Shown piece after piece: positions 5,766 through 13,841 of a stretch of DNA of 15,528 nt. The notes under the pieces were generated by a model. It was given only the letters and a program-made list of their open reading frames with translations, had not been told where the DNA came from and did no database searches. How positions within the stretch are numbered: the first letter of the stretch is position 1; each line of letters opens with the position of its first letter. Source of the stretch: Clostridia bacterium (GTDB lineage: Bacteria; Bacillota_A; Clostridia; Christensenellales; Aristaeellaceae); the NCBI GenBank assembly GCA_017518705.1, contig JAFWUC010000052.1:1-15528 (forward strand), in the 5' to 3' direction. A program made the translations under genes and the position numbers.

Positions 5766-6614
5766 ATGAAACGTATGGTCTGCCTGCTGCTGATGCTGGT
5801 GCTTATCGGCGGGTGCGCTGAAAGCGCGCCGATCGGCACCGTGGCCACCGAGGAAGAAATGACGGATGTGAGCGAGCTTGATACGGAAGGCCTTTTTCCG
5901 GTAACGGCTGATATGCTCAACGAAGGCACATACAGTGTGAAGGTCGACTCGTCCTCCGCCATGTTCAAAATCGTGGACTGCGCGCTCACGGTCAAAGACG
6001 GGCAAATGAGCGTACGCCTGTATATGAAGAGCAGTGCGTACACGTATATGTATCCCGGAACCGCACAGGATGCGTCACAGACACCTCAAAACGAACTGAG
6101 CGCGCTGAATGAAGACGATGCCGGCCGGTATTTCGAACTGCCGCTGGACGCGCTGGACAGTCCGTACATCTGCGCAGCGCTGAGCGACAGGAAGCAGGCC
6201 TGGTATCCCAGAACACTGGTGTTCAGGTCCGATTCCCTGCCTTTGGAAGCGTATAAAGCCGAGGAACTGATCACGGCCCGGACTCTTGAGCTTCGGGACG
6301 GCAAATATGCATGCGAAACGGTGCTTGAAGGCAAGGGCAGGACCACTGTCGAGTCTCCTGCAGTTATAACGGTACGAGACGGCGAATGCACCGCGCGCAT
6401 CGTGTTTTCCACCAAAAAGATCGACTATATCATAGTGAACGACGAAAAATATACGCCCGTTTCCGCAGAAGGCGGGGCGGCGTTTGACATACCGTTGGCC
6501 GTGTTTGACCGGAAGATCGCCGTTACGGTGGATTCCACGGCGATCAAACCCGCCACGGAGGTGGCTTACAGCGTAACGTTCTTTTCCGGAACGCTTTGCG
6601 CCTTAAGCGAATAA
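5766..6614 (+). CDS. Lipoprotein with two NEAT-like (iron-transport-associated-like) domains
   Basis: This 282-residue surface lipoprotein has no catalytic motif. ATG 5766 is preferred over the in-frame GTG 5760 because GGAGG (5751-5755) is then 10 bases away instead of 4. The signal ends in the lipobox IGGC with Cys17. Two all-beta-looking repeats follow. The first is residues 53-155: GTY, then LTVKDG (75-80), an aromatic stretch AYTYMYPGT (91-99), and a WYPRTLVF ending (147-154). The second is 178-273: DGKY, then ITVRDG (201-206), ARIVFSTKKIDY (210-221), VNDEKY, and an AFDIPL strand. This pattern resembles domains often seen on surface proteins of gut Clostridia and, more distantly, haem-binding NEAT domains, where Tyr/Met residues hold haem. 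By position it could pass a tetrapyrrole or metal to the binding proteins. Domain boundaries and ligand are inferred. Confidence 0.6.
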   Translation: MKRMVCLLLMLVLIGGCAESAPIGTVATEEEMTDVSELDTEGLFPVTADMLNEGTYSVKVDSSSAMFKIVDCALTVKDGQMSVRLYMKSSAYTYMYPGTAQDASQTPQNELSALNEDDAGRYFELPLDALDSPYICAALSDRKQAWYPRTLVFRSDSLPLEAYKAEELITARTLELRDGKYACETVLEGKGRTTVESPAVITVRDGECTARIVFSTKKIDYIIVNDEKYTPVSAEGGAAFDIPLAVFDRKIAVTVDSTAIKPATEVAYSVTFFSGTLCALSE

Positions 6615-6649
6615 AAGAGACGGTGCCATGCCATAGAGGAGGCTGCCGG

Positions 6650-8068
6650 ATGAAAAAACTGCTCTCATTTGTACTGATACTGGCGCTGCTTGCGTGCCCG
6701 GCTGTGTATCCGTCGCTTGGCGAAACGGAGGACGGAACATACGTTCCTGAGGAATTCGTGTTTGAAGGTGGCACGGGTCGGGTGACGATCTCCTGCCCCG
6801 AGATCACCGTTAAAGACGGTGAAGCCGAGGCCAAACTCGTGTTTTCCAGCAAAAACTACACGAATGTCAGGATGGGTGAGGCAAACTACCCCGCCGAAGT
6901 GACGGATGAAGGCGCAGTTTTCACCGTGCCGGTGCGCGTGAACCGCGCGTTTGCAATATATGCCACTACCGTGGCGATGAGCGCGCCCCACGAGATAGAG
7001 TACCGGATATATATCGCCCTGGGCGGAGGCGCCCCTGCGGGACTCAAATGGGAAGACAGCATGAAGCTTAAGTACGCCCGGGGCTTCTGCGCGGACTATT
7101 ACGAGGGCGGATATGTGCTGATAAGCGTGGGTGACAGCGAAAGCTATCTGGTAGTTCCCGAGGGCAGGGAAACGCCGGAGGGCCTGCACCCGTCCGTGAC
7201 TGTGCTTAAGCAGCCGCTTGACTGCATCTACCTTGCCGCCACTTCCGCTATGGCGCTGTTCGATTCCATAGGCGCGCTGGACGCCATCCGGCTTTCCGGC
7301 ACTCAGAAGGACGGCTGGTACGTGGAAAACGCGGTAAAGGCCATGGACAGGGGCGATATATTATTCGCGGGCAAGTATTCAAATCCGGATTTCGAGCTGC
7401 TGATAAAAGAACACTGCCGCCTGGCGGTGGAATCCATGATGATACTCCATACTCCGCAGGTGATGGAGATGATCAGGCTGCTGGGCATACCCGTGATCAT
7501 AGACCGTTCCAGCAGCGAGGAGCATCCCCTTGGACGCCTGGAGTGGATCAAGCTGTATGGTCTGCTCACGGGGCGCGAAGCCGAGGCGGAAAGCGTGTTC
7601 GAGACCCAGGCCGCGCAGGTGGAACAGCTGGATGCTTCCCGGAACAGCGGCAAGACAGTGGCGTTTTTCTCGGTCAAACCCGACGGCACGGTCACTGTGC
7701 GCGGTTCGGAGGATTACATCGTCCGCTCCATAGAACTGGCGGGCGGAGACTATGTGTTCGAGTCTCTGGAGGGACAGGAGACCAACGCTTCGGTAAGCGT
7801 GACGATGGAGACGTTCTACATTACCGCGAAGGATGCGGACTATCTCGTATACAACTCCGCCATAGAAGCGCCGGTGGAGAGCGTTCAGGAGCTCATCTCC
7901 ATGCAGCCGCTGCTGGCGGATTTCAGGGCGGTCAGGGAAGGCAATGTGTTCTGCACCCGTAAAAACCTGTACCAGGCCACCAGCGGCATAGGCACTTTTA
8001 TCGGAGACCTGGTAAAAATGCTGTCAGGAGAGACTGAGGGAATGACGTTTCTGTATAGAATAAGCTGA
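6650..8068 (+). CDS. Substrate-binding lipoprotein with an N-terminal NEAT-like domain fused to a binding-protein domain
   Basis: This 472-residue protein starts at ATG 6650 behind GAGGAGG (6636-6642); in-frame upstream codons overlap the previous gene and lack a ribosome site. Residues 1-16 end in the lipobox LLAC. A NEAT-like domain (about 28-123: DGTY, EITVKDG 51-57, KLVFSSKNY 62-70, a PHEIEYRIYI ending) matches the second repeat of the preceding lipoprotein. From about 130 to 472 it is a paralog of the protein at 1495-2604, sharing the YYEGGY/FCEGGY region, VPEG, GWYV, HPLGRLEWIKLYG (292-304) and ADFRAVREGNV (423-433). No second permease or ATPase is present, so both receptors may feed the same importer or take different ligands. 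The fused domain could capture the ligand and hand it to the binding cleft. The gene ends 13 bases before cbiH. Confidence 0.75.
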   Translation: MKKLLSFVLILALLACPAVYPSLGETEDGTYVPEEFVFEGGTGRVTISCPEITVKDGEAEAKLVFSSKNYTNVRMGEANYPAEVTDEGAVFTVPVRVNRAFAIYATTVAMSAPHEIEYRIYIALGGGAPAGLKWEDSMKLKYARGFCADYYEGGYVLISVGDSESYLVVPEGRETPEGLHPSVTVLKQPLDCIYLAATSAMALFDSIGALDAIRLSGTQKDGWYVENAVKAMDRGDILFAGKYSNPDFELLIKEHCRLAVESMMILHTPQVMEMIRLLGIPVIIDRSSSEEHPLGRLEWIKLYGLLTGREAEAESVFETQAAQVEQLDASRNSGKTVAFFSVKPDGTVTVRGSEDYIVRSIELAGGDYVFESLEGQETNASVSVTMETFYITAKDADYLVYNSAIEAPVESVQELISMQPLLADFRAVREGNVFCTRKNLYQATSGIGTFIGDLVKMLSGETEGMTFLYRIS

Positions 8069-8081
8069 GAGGGTCATAAGT

Positions 8082-8828
8082 ATGAATAAGCTTTATGTGG
8101 TTGGCATCGGCCCCGGCAGTCCGGAAGACATGACTCTTAGGGCGGTGAAGGCGCTGGAGGCTTCCGACGTGATAGTGGGTTATCAGGTGTACAACGAACT
8201 GGTTAAGCCGCTGTTCCCGGACAAAGAATACCTTCAGACGCCCATGCGCCAGGAAACGCTGCGCTGCCAGATGGCAATAGATTCGGCGCTGTCTGGCAAG
8301 GTGACGGCAGTGATCTGCTCAGGCGATGCGGGGGTGTACGGCATGGCGTCCCTGGTGCTGGAACTCAGTGAAAGCAATGAGGACCTTGATGTGGAGATAG
8401 TGCCCGGCGTGACCGCGGCTTTAAGCGGCGGTGCGCTGCTTGGAGCGCCTCTGGGCCACGACTTCGCGGTGATCTCGCTGTCGGACGCGCTTACCCCATG
8501 GGAGACCATAGAAAAGCGGCTGCGCCTTTCCGCACAGGCGGGTCTGTGCCTGGCCATATACAATCCCGCCAGCCACAAACGTCCGGATTACCTTAAGCGC
8601 GCCTGCGGGATACTGCTTGAATACCTGCCGCCTGAGACTGCCTGCGGCGTGGCCGCGAACATAGGGAGGGAAAACGAGTTTTCAAGGACGATGATGCTTA
8701 AGGAACTGGAGGATTATCCTGCGGACATGTTCACCACCGTGTTCGTAGGCTCGCCCTCGACGCGCATAAGTGGCAAAAAGCTCATCACGCCCCGGGGCTA
8801 CAGGTCGAAAGAGGATAAAGAAACATGA
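8082..8828 (+). CDS. cbiH: Cobalt-factor III / precorrin-3B C17-methyltransferase
   Basis: CbiH transfers a methyl group from SAM to C17 and contracts the macrocycle to give cobalt-precorrin-4. The 248-residue protein has the class III methyltransferase layout: GIGPGSPEDMT (8-18), VICSGDAGVYGMA (77-89), EIVPGVTAA (105-113), and the CbiH-typical DFAVISLSDALTPWE (127-141) with LAIYNPASHKR (157-167). GRENE follows near 195-199. There is no C-terminal ferredoxin-like extension. The start is ATG 8082 with a weak GAGGG upstream. It is the first of the intracellular ring-building genes, and its stop overlaps the next start (ATGA). Confidence 0.95.
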   Translation: MNKLYVVGIGPGSPEDMTLRAVKALEASDVIVGYQVYNELVKPLFPDKEYLQTPMRQETLRCQMAIDSALSGKVTAVICSGDAGVYGMASLVLELSESNEDLDVEIVPGVTAALSGGALLGAPLGHDFAVISLSDALTPWETIEKRLRLSAQAGLCLAIYNPASHKRPDYLKRACGILLEYLPPETACGVAANIGRENEFSRTMMLKELEDYPADMFTTVFVGSPSTRISGKKLITPRGYRSKEDKET

Positions 8829-10021
8829 ACAGGCTGTACGTGATCGGCGCGGGTCCGGGCAGCAAAACAATGCTGACCGGCGAAGCAGAAAGCGCGATAA
8901 ACGAGTCCGAACTGGTTTGGTGCGCCAAACGCAATTCAGAGCTGGTCCCCGAAGCGAAAAGGCGTTCCCTCACTCCCTTCGGTGCCGCCATGGACGAGAT
9001 AGAGCTGGCGCTTAAGCAGGGCAGACGGGTCTCGGCGCTGCTGTCGGGAGACACGGGGCTTTACAGCCTGCTGCCGCTGCTCAACAAACGGTTCGGGCCG
9101 GAAAACATACGGGTGATCTGCGGCGTGAGCAGCGTGCAGGCGCTGTGCGCTCGGCTGGGGATGGGCTGGCAGGACGCGAAGATAGTGTCCGCCCACGGAC
9201 GCACGCTGTCCAAAGGCGCGCTGATTCATCATGCCCGCGTAAATCCGGCGACCATAGTGCTGCTGGACGGCGAAAACAATCCAAAATGGGTGCACGACAC
9301 GCTCTTGGAGGGCGGTTTAGGCGGGCTCAAACTGTATATAGGCGAAAAACTGAGCTACGAAGACGAATCCGTCGGGCCGTACGCGGACAGGGAATACGAC
9401 CCGCTCTCGGTGGCGCTGATAGCAAACGACGCACCGAAGAGCGATCTAAGGCCGTCCGGTATTGACGACGGGGAATTCATCCGCGGCAAGACGCCCATGA
9501 CCAAAAGCGAGATACGCGCCCAGGTCATGTCGAAACTGCGCCTGAATCCGGGCAGCGTGGTGTGGGACGTGGGCGCGGGCACGGGCAGCGTGTCCGTGGA
9601 ATGCGCGCTCAACTGCCCTCTGGGCGAAGTGTACGCCGTGGAGCGGGACGAAGAAGCGCTGACGCTGATCGGGCAGAACAGGGACAGATTCGGCGCGCTG
9701 AATATAAATATCGTACCGGGCAGCGCTCCCGAGGCGCTGGACGGGCTTCCCGCGCCTACCCATGTGTTCCTTGGCGGCACCGGGGGCGAGACGGAAGAGA
9801 TACTCAAAAAGCTGGAAGGCTTTGAAAGCGCGATACGCGTGTGTGCCACCGCGGTCACGATGGAGAGCGCGGAGCTTTACATGAAGCTGCTCTCCCGTTA
9901 TTTGGACTTTTCGGCCGCGCAGGTAGCGGTTTCCCGGCTGGAAAAACTGGGGCGGTACAACATGTTCAGGGCACAGAATCCCGTGTTCGTGTTTGCGGCG
10001 ACGATGGAGGGGAAAATATGA
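8825..10021 (+). CDS. cbiET: Fused CbiE-CbiT, cobalt-precorrin-7 C5-methyltransferase and cobalt-precorrin-6B C15-methyltransferase (decarboxylating)
   Basis: This 398-residue fusion carries two SAM-dependent activities: CbiT methylates C15 and decarboxylates the C12 acetate, and CbiE methylates C5, together completing methylation of the ring. The N-terminal CbiE part (1 to about 205) has VIGAGPGSKTML (6-17) and LLSGDTGLYS (72-81). The C-terminal CbiT part (about 222-398) is a Rossmann methyltransferase with VWDVGAGTGSVSVE (246-259), EVYAVERDEEA (268-278) and HVFLGGTGG. The same fusion is called CobL in the aerobic pathway; the CbiD and CbiG neighbours place it in the anaerobic one. It starts at ATG 8825 within the cbiH stop, and its own stop overlaps cbiF by 4 bases. 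Length is normal for the fusion. Confidence 0.94.
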   Translation: MNRLYVIGAGPGSKTMLTGEAESAINESELVWCAKRNSELVPEAKRRSLTPFGAAMDEIELALKQGRRVSALLSGDTGLYSLLPLLNKRFGPENIRVICGVSSVQALCARLGMGWQDAKIVSAHGRTLSKGALIHHARVNPATIVLLDGENNPKWVHDTLLEGGLGGLKLYIGEKLSYEDESVGPYADREYDPLSVALIANDAPKSDLRPSGIDDGEFIRGKTPMTKSEIRAQVMSKLRLNPGSVVWDVGAGTGSVSVECALNCPLGEVYAVERDEEALTLIGQNRDRFGALNINIVPGSAPEALDGLPAPTHVFLGGTGGETEEILKKLEGFESAIRVCATAVTMESAELYMKLLSRYLDFSAAQVAVSRLEKLGRYNMFRAQNPVFVFAATMEGKI

Positions 10022-10764
10022 TATACTTCATAGGCGCGGGTCCGGGTGCGGCGGATCTGATCACCGTGAGGGGAATGGAACTGCTTAAGCGCGCCGACCT
10101 GGTGGTATACGCGGGGTCGCTGGTGAACACGGAACTGCTCGATTACTGCAGGGAGGACTGCGAAAAGCTAAACAGCGCCTCCATGACGCTGGAAGAGGTC
10201 ATAGGGGCGATGACTTCATACCCCGCAGGCAGCACGGTGGTGCGCCTGCACACCGGAGATCCTTCCATCTACGGCGCGATCCGGGAACAGATGGACGAAC
10301 TGGACAGCCTGGGGTATGATTATGAGGTCGTGCCGGGAGTGAGCTCAATGAACGCCGCGGCGGCGGTGCTTAAAGCGGAGTACACGCTGCCCGGAGTGAG
10401 CCAGACGCTGATAGTGAGCCGCATGGCGGGAAAGACCCCCGTGCCGGAAAAAGAGAATATCCGTTCCCTGGCCGCCCACGGGGCGAGCATGGCGCTGTTT
10501 CTGAGCGTTAGCATGCTGAAAAAACTGTGCGAAGAGCTTATAGCAGGCGGATACGCGCCGGAAACGCCCGCGGCGGTGGTGTACAAGGCCACATGGCCGG
10601 ATCAGGAGACAGTGCAAGGCACGCTTGAGAGCCTGCCTGAAAAGGCCGCGCACATCGGGCGCACTGCGCTGGTGCTCGTGGGCGGATTCATGGGCGGCGG
10701 ATACGAGCGCTCGAAGCTCTACGATCCCGCGTTTTCCCATATGTTCCGGGAGGCTAAACAATGA
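10018..10764 (+). CDS. cbiF: Cobalt-precorrin-4 C11-methyltransferase
   Basis: CbiF methylates C11 of cobalt-precorrin-4 using SAM. The 248-residue protein has FIGAGPGAADLITVRG (4-19), VVYAGSLVN (29-37), VRLHTGDPSIYGA (75-87) and VVPGVSSMNAAAA (104-116), all typical of CbiF/CobM. VVYKATWPDQ (187-196) is also family-typical. The open frame extends upstream inside cbiET, but ATG 10018 is chosen because it begins the conserved N-terminus and forms the ATGA overlap seen at most junctions here; GGAGGGGA lies just upstream. Its product is the substrate for CbiG, the next gene. Confidence 0.95.
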   Translation: MIYFIGAGPGAADLITVRGMELLKRADLVVYAGSLVNTELLDYCREDCEKLNSASMTLEEVIGAMTSYPAGSTVVRLHTGDPSIYGAIREQMDELDSLGYDYEVVPGVSSMNAAAAVLKAEYTLPGVSQTLIVSRMAGKTPVPEKENIRSLAAHGASMALFLSVSMLKKLCEELIAGGYAPETPAAVVYKATWPDQETVQGTLESLPEKAAHIGRTALVLVGGFMGGGYERSKLYDPAFSHMFREAKQ

Positions 10765-11648
10765 TCCTGCGGGCGATAGCGTTCACCGAAAAGGGACAGA
10801 GCTGGTCCATGACGCTGGGCATACCCGTGGACCGGGGCGTGCCGGTCATGGAGTGGGCGAAAGCGCATTTTGACGAGGCGGACGCGCTGCTGTTCATAGG
10901 CGCGGTGGGCATCGCCGTACGGGCGATCGCGCCGCTTTTGAAAAGCAAGACCACAGACCCGGCGGTTGTGGTGATGGACGAAATGGGACGGCACGTGATA
11001 CCTCTGCTGTCTGGCCACATAGGCGGGGCGAATGCCCTGGCCGAACAGATCGCCGCGCTGACAGGCGCGGAAGCGGCGGTGACTACGGCTACGGACGTGA
11101 GGGGAGTGCCCGCCATAGATAGCTGGGCAGTCTCCAATGGTATGGCGATAGAGAATCCGGCAGCGATAAAGGCGGTGTCTTCCTGCGCGCTGGCCGGTAA
11201 AACTGTGGGCGTGGCCATAACCGAAAGGGAGATCAAGCCGCCGTTCGACGTGACTTTATTCCTGCGTCCCCGCACGCTGGCGCTGGGAGCGGGCTGCAGA
11301 AAAGGCGTGGACGCCGATGCGTTTGAGAAAAATGCGCTGGAATTTCTGCGGGCAAACGGCGTATCGCTTTTGTCCGTGAAAGCGCTGGCCAGCATAGACA
11401 TTAAAAAAGAGGAGCCGGCGTTCATGCGCTTCTGCGAAAAATACCGCCTGCCCCTCAATGTTTACGGCGCGGAGGAATTAAAGGCGGTGCCCGGGGTTTT
11501 CGCTCACTCGGATTACGTTGAAAAGACCGTGGGCGTGGGCAACGTGTGCGAGCGGGCGGCGGTCAAGGCGTCAGGCGGCAGGCTTTTGGTGGGCAAAACG
11601 ATATTCGAAGGCATGACTTTTGCACTGGCAGGGGACGAAAACACATGA
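10761..11648 (+). CDS. cbiG: Cobalt-precorrin-5A hydrolase
   Basis: CbiG opens the ring-A lactone of cobalt-precorrin-5A and releases the two-carbon fragment as acetaldehyde, a step specific to the anaerobic pathway. The 295-residue protein has the N-terminal domain with FIGAVGIAVRAIAPLL (45-60), VVVMDEMGRHVIPLLSGHIG (69-88) and GGANALAEQIA (88-98). The C-terminal CbiG domain begins at LALGAGCRKG (173-182) and contains FAHSDYVEKTVGVGNVCERAA (247-267) and a GGRLLVGKT segment. The middle linker is short, making it somewhat smaller than many CbiG proteins, but both conserved domains look intact. It starts at ATG 10761 in the cbiF stop and overlaps cbiD by 4 bases. Confidence 0.93.
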   Translation: MILRAIAFTEKGQSWSMTLGIPVDRGVPVMEWAKAHFDEADALLFIGAVGIAVRAIAPLLKSKTTDPAVVVMDEMGRHVIPLLSGHIGGANALAEQIAALTGAEAAVTTATDVRGVPAIDSWAVSNGMAIENPAAIKAVSSCALAGKTVGVAITEREIKPPFDVTLFLRPRTLALGAGCRKGVDADAFEKNALEFLRANGVSLLSVKALASIDIKKEEPAFMRFCEKYRLPLNVYGAEELKAVPGVFAHSDYVEKTVGVGNVCERAAVKASGGRLLVGKTIFEGMTFALAGDENT

Positions 11649-12688
11649 CGCCGCTTCGCGAAGGCTTTACTACGGGTTCCTGCGCGGCGGCCTGCGCGCT
11701 GGCGTCCTGCTTGTGGCAGAGGGACGGCGAATGCCCCGGAAAAGTCGAGATAGTCGTGCCCGAAGGCCGCACCTACGCCCCCGTCATACACCCTTTATGT
11801 CCGTACAGGTGTGCGGTATACAAAGACTCGGGCGATGATCCGGATATCACGAACGGTTCCGAAGTCTGGGCGGAGGTGTTTATAAGCCCCGGAAAAGGTG
11901 ATGTAAGCTTCACAGCGGGCGAAGGCGTGGGTACGATCACGCTTCCGGGTCTCAAGCTGCCCGTGGGCGAAGCCGCGATAAACCCGGTGCCCAGGCAGAT
12001 GATAGCCGAAGCGGTGAAAAGCGTGTTTCCTGACAATGCGGCGAACGTCACCGTGGGCATCACGGGCGGTCGCGAGATCGCCAAAAAGACGTTCAATCCC
12101 CGCCTTGGCATAGAGGGCGGGCTGTCGATACTGGGCACCACGGGCATCGTGCGGCCCATGAGCGAAGACGCGCTGACAGAGACCATACGCCTTGAAATGG
12201 ATATGCGCAGGCAAAACGGCGCAGGCATGCTGGGGCTCGTGTTCGGAAGTCAGGGCGAAACGGCGTTAAGCAGCCTGAGGCCGGACCTGTTCTGCGTACA
12301 GATAAGCAATTTCGTGGGCTTTGCGCTGGACACGGCCGCGGAACTGGGGTTTGAGAAGGTCGTGCTGGCGGGACAGTCGGGCAAACTCGCCAAGGTTGCG
12401 GGAGGCTGCATGCAGACCCACAGCAAGTACGGCGACGGGCGGCGGGAAGCCGTGGCGGCGCATCTGGCGCTGATGGGCGCCCCAAAAGCGCTTACGGAAG
12501 CGATTATGGCAAGCGTCACGCTGGACGGCGTTATACCGCTTATCCGGGATGCGGGGTACGGGCAAGTGTGGACGAAGCTGTGCGAAGCCGCCGCGTCGTA
12601 TTGTCTGGCGCGGGTCAAAGGCGCGCTCAAGGTCGAAACTGTGATGCTGGACGGACAGGGGAACGTGCTCGGCATGTTCGGGGAGTGA
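11645..12688 (+). CDS. cbiD: Cobalt-precorrin-5B C1-methyltransferase
   Basis: CbiD methylates C1 of cobalt-precorrin-5B and is diagnostic for the anaerobic route. The 347-residue protein opens with the family hallmark LREGFTTGSCAAACALA (4-20). Further on it has conserved GEAAINPVPRQM, a GREIAKKTFNPRLGIEGGLSI stretch and STGIV-like GTTGIVRPMSEDA. Near its C-terminus it carries VLAGQSGKLAKVAGG and the MQTHS motif. The frame is open further upstream within cbiG, but ATG 11645 gives the correct N-terminus and the usual ATGA overlap. Length is close to the family norm. A 6-base gap separates it from the adenosyltransferase. Confidence 0.95.
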   Translation: MTPLREGFTTGSCAAACALASCLWQRDGECPGKVEIVVPEGRTYAPVIHPLCPYRCAVYKDSGDDPDITNGSEVWAEVFISPGKGDVSFTAGEGVGTITLPGLKLPVGEAAINPVPRQMIAEAVKSVFPDNAANVTVGITGGREIAKKTFNPRLGIEGGLSILGTTGIVRPMSEDALTETIRLEMDMRRQNGAGMLGLVFGSQGETALSSLRPDLFCVQISNFVGFALDTAAELGFEKVVLAGQSGKLAKVAGGCMQTHSKYGDGRREAVAAHLALMGAPKALTEAIMASVTLDGVIPLIRDAGYGQVWTKLCEAAASYCLARVKGALKVETVMLDGQGNVLGMFGE

Positions 12689-12694
12689 GTTAAC

Positions 12695-13219
12695 GTGAAC
12701 AAACTGCATGTATACACGGGAAACGGCAAGGGAAAGACCACCGCAGCCATGGGACTCGCGCTGCGCTCTGCCGGGCACGGGAATAAAGTGCTGGTGGCTC
12801 AGTTCATGAAACGGGGCAATTCGGGAGAACTGGCAGCGTTTGGCAGGTTCGAAAACGTGCGCGTGATGGCGGCAAAACCCATCAAAGGCTTTACTTCCCG
12901 CCTGAGCCCTGAGGAAAAGCTGTCCGCCCGCGCCGAGCAGACCGCGTTTGCCGTGGAAGTGGTTTCGGCAATAGCCGAGTGGCAGCCGGATACGGTGGTG
13001 CTTGACGAACTGGGCATCGCGCTTGCGCTGGACATGGTGGACGAGACCGCAGCAAAAGCGCTCGCAGACAAAGCACTCGATTCCGGCGAGACCGTGATAA
13101 CCGGCCGCAGAGTGCCGGACTGGCTGCTGGAAAAAGCGGATTATTTAAGCCGTATCATCGCCGAAAAACACCCGTATGTCACCGAAAAACTGCTCGCGAG
13201 GAAGGGAGTGGAGTGGTAA
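12695..13219 (+). CDS. cobA: Corrinoid adenosyltransferase (CobA/CobO/BtuR family)
   Basis: This enzyme moves the 5'-deoxyadenosyl group from ATP to Co(I)-corrinoid. The 174-residue protein has the P-loop GNGKGKTT (9-16), VVLDE (101-105), the family motif TGRRVPDWLLEKADY (136-150) and the RKGVEW C-terminus (169-174). The start is GTG 12695, six bases after cbiD, with GGGAGTGAG overlapping the cbiD stop as ribosome site. It lies between ring-methylation genes, although its usual substrate comes after the diamide synthase CbiA; the placement is common in B12 operons and means co-expression only. Such enzymes serve both synthesis and salvage. The symbol follows the Salmonella name, and cobO or btuR would be equally valid. 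Confidence 0.93.
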   Translation: MNKLHVYTGNGKGKTTAAMGLALRSAGHGNKVLVAQFMKRGNSGELAAFGRFENVRVMAAKPIKGFTSRLSPEEKLSARAEQTAFAVEVVSAIAEWQPDTVVLDELGIALALDMVDETAAKALADKALDSGETVITGRRVPDWLLEKADYLSRIIAEKHPYVTEKLLARKGVEW

Positions 13220-13220
13220 A

Positions 13221-13841
13221 ATGCTGCCGATGGAGATAGAAGACAGGAGCATGGAGATCATCGAATCCGAACTGCAGGTGGAGCTGGAGGAAGACATAAA
13301 GCCCATCGTGAAACGGGTGATCCACGCCACGGCGGACTTTTCATTCGCCGAAACCATGCGCTTTACTCCCGGGATCGTTGAGCTTATCCAAAATATGCTC
13401 GAAGACGGAGCCACCATAGTCACCGACACCAATATGGCGCTGGCGGGCATAAACAAAACCGCCCTTAATAAGCTTGGAGCAAAGGCGCTGTGCTTCGTGG
13501 CGGACGAGGACGTGGCGCGGGAAGCGAAAGCAAGAGGCGTCACCCGTTCCTTCGTGAGCAGGGAGCGCGCGCTCAAGATAGACGGACCAACGCTGCTGGT
13601 GTGCGGAAACGCGCCCACTTTCCTGCTGTCGCTGCTGGAGATAGCGGGGCAGAGCGGCGTACCCGCTGACACGGCGGTGATAGGCGTGCCGGTGGGCTTC
13701 GTGAACGTGGTGGAGGCCAAGGAAAAGCTCTGGGCAAGCGGGATACCCTGCATAGCGGCGATGGGCCGCAGAGGCGGCAGCAATGTGGCTGCGGCGATAG
13801 TGAACGCGCTAATGTACGGCATTCGGGGGGTGCGCTCTTGA
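13221..13841 (+). CDS. cbiC: Cobalt-precorrin-8 methylmutase
   Basis: CbiC moves the methyl group from C11 to C12, producing cobyrinic acid. The 206-residue protein carries KRVIHATADFSF (31-42), with His35 the expected proton-transfer residue. It also has the conserved VTDTNMALAGINK segment, CGNAPTF near 130, GVPVGFVNVVEAKE and a C-terminal GRRGGSNVAAAIVNAL. An upstream in-frame ATG (13176) lies within the adenosyltransferase gene. ATG 13221 is preferred because GGAG (13210-13213) sits 7 bases away and the protein then begins at the usual place; Met4 is a possible alternative. The gap from the previous stop is one base. Confidence 0.94.
   Translation: MLPMEIEDRSMEIIESELQVELEEDIKPIVKRVIHATADFSFAETMRFTPGIVELIQNMLEDGATIVTDTNMALAGINKTALNKLGAKALCFVADEDVAREAKARGVTRSFVSRERALKIDGPTLLVCGNAPTFLLSLLEIAGQSGVPADTAVIGVPVGFVNVVEAKEKLWASGIPCIAAMGRRGGSNVAAAIVNALMYGIRGVRS

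Noticed and set aside
12695..13219. A general P-loop ATPase unrelated to B12
   Set aside because: The GNGKGKTT loop, the TGR-x-x-P-D-W motif and the C-terminal RKGVEW all fit corrinoid adenosyltransferases.
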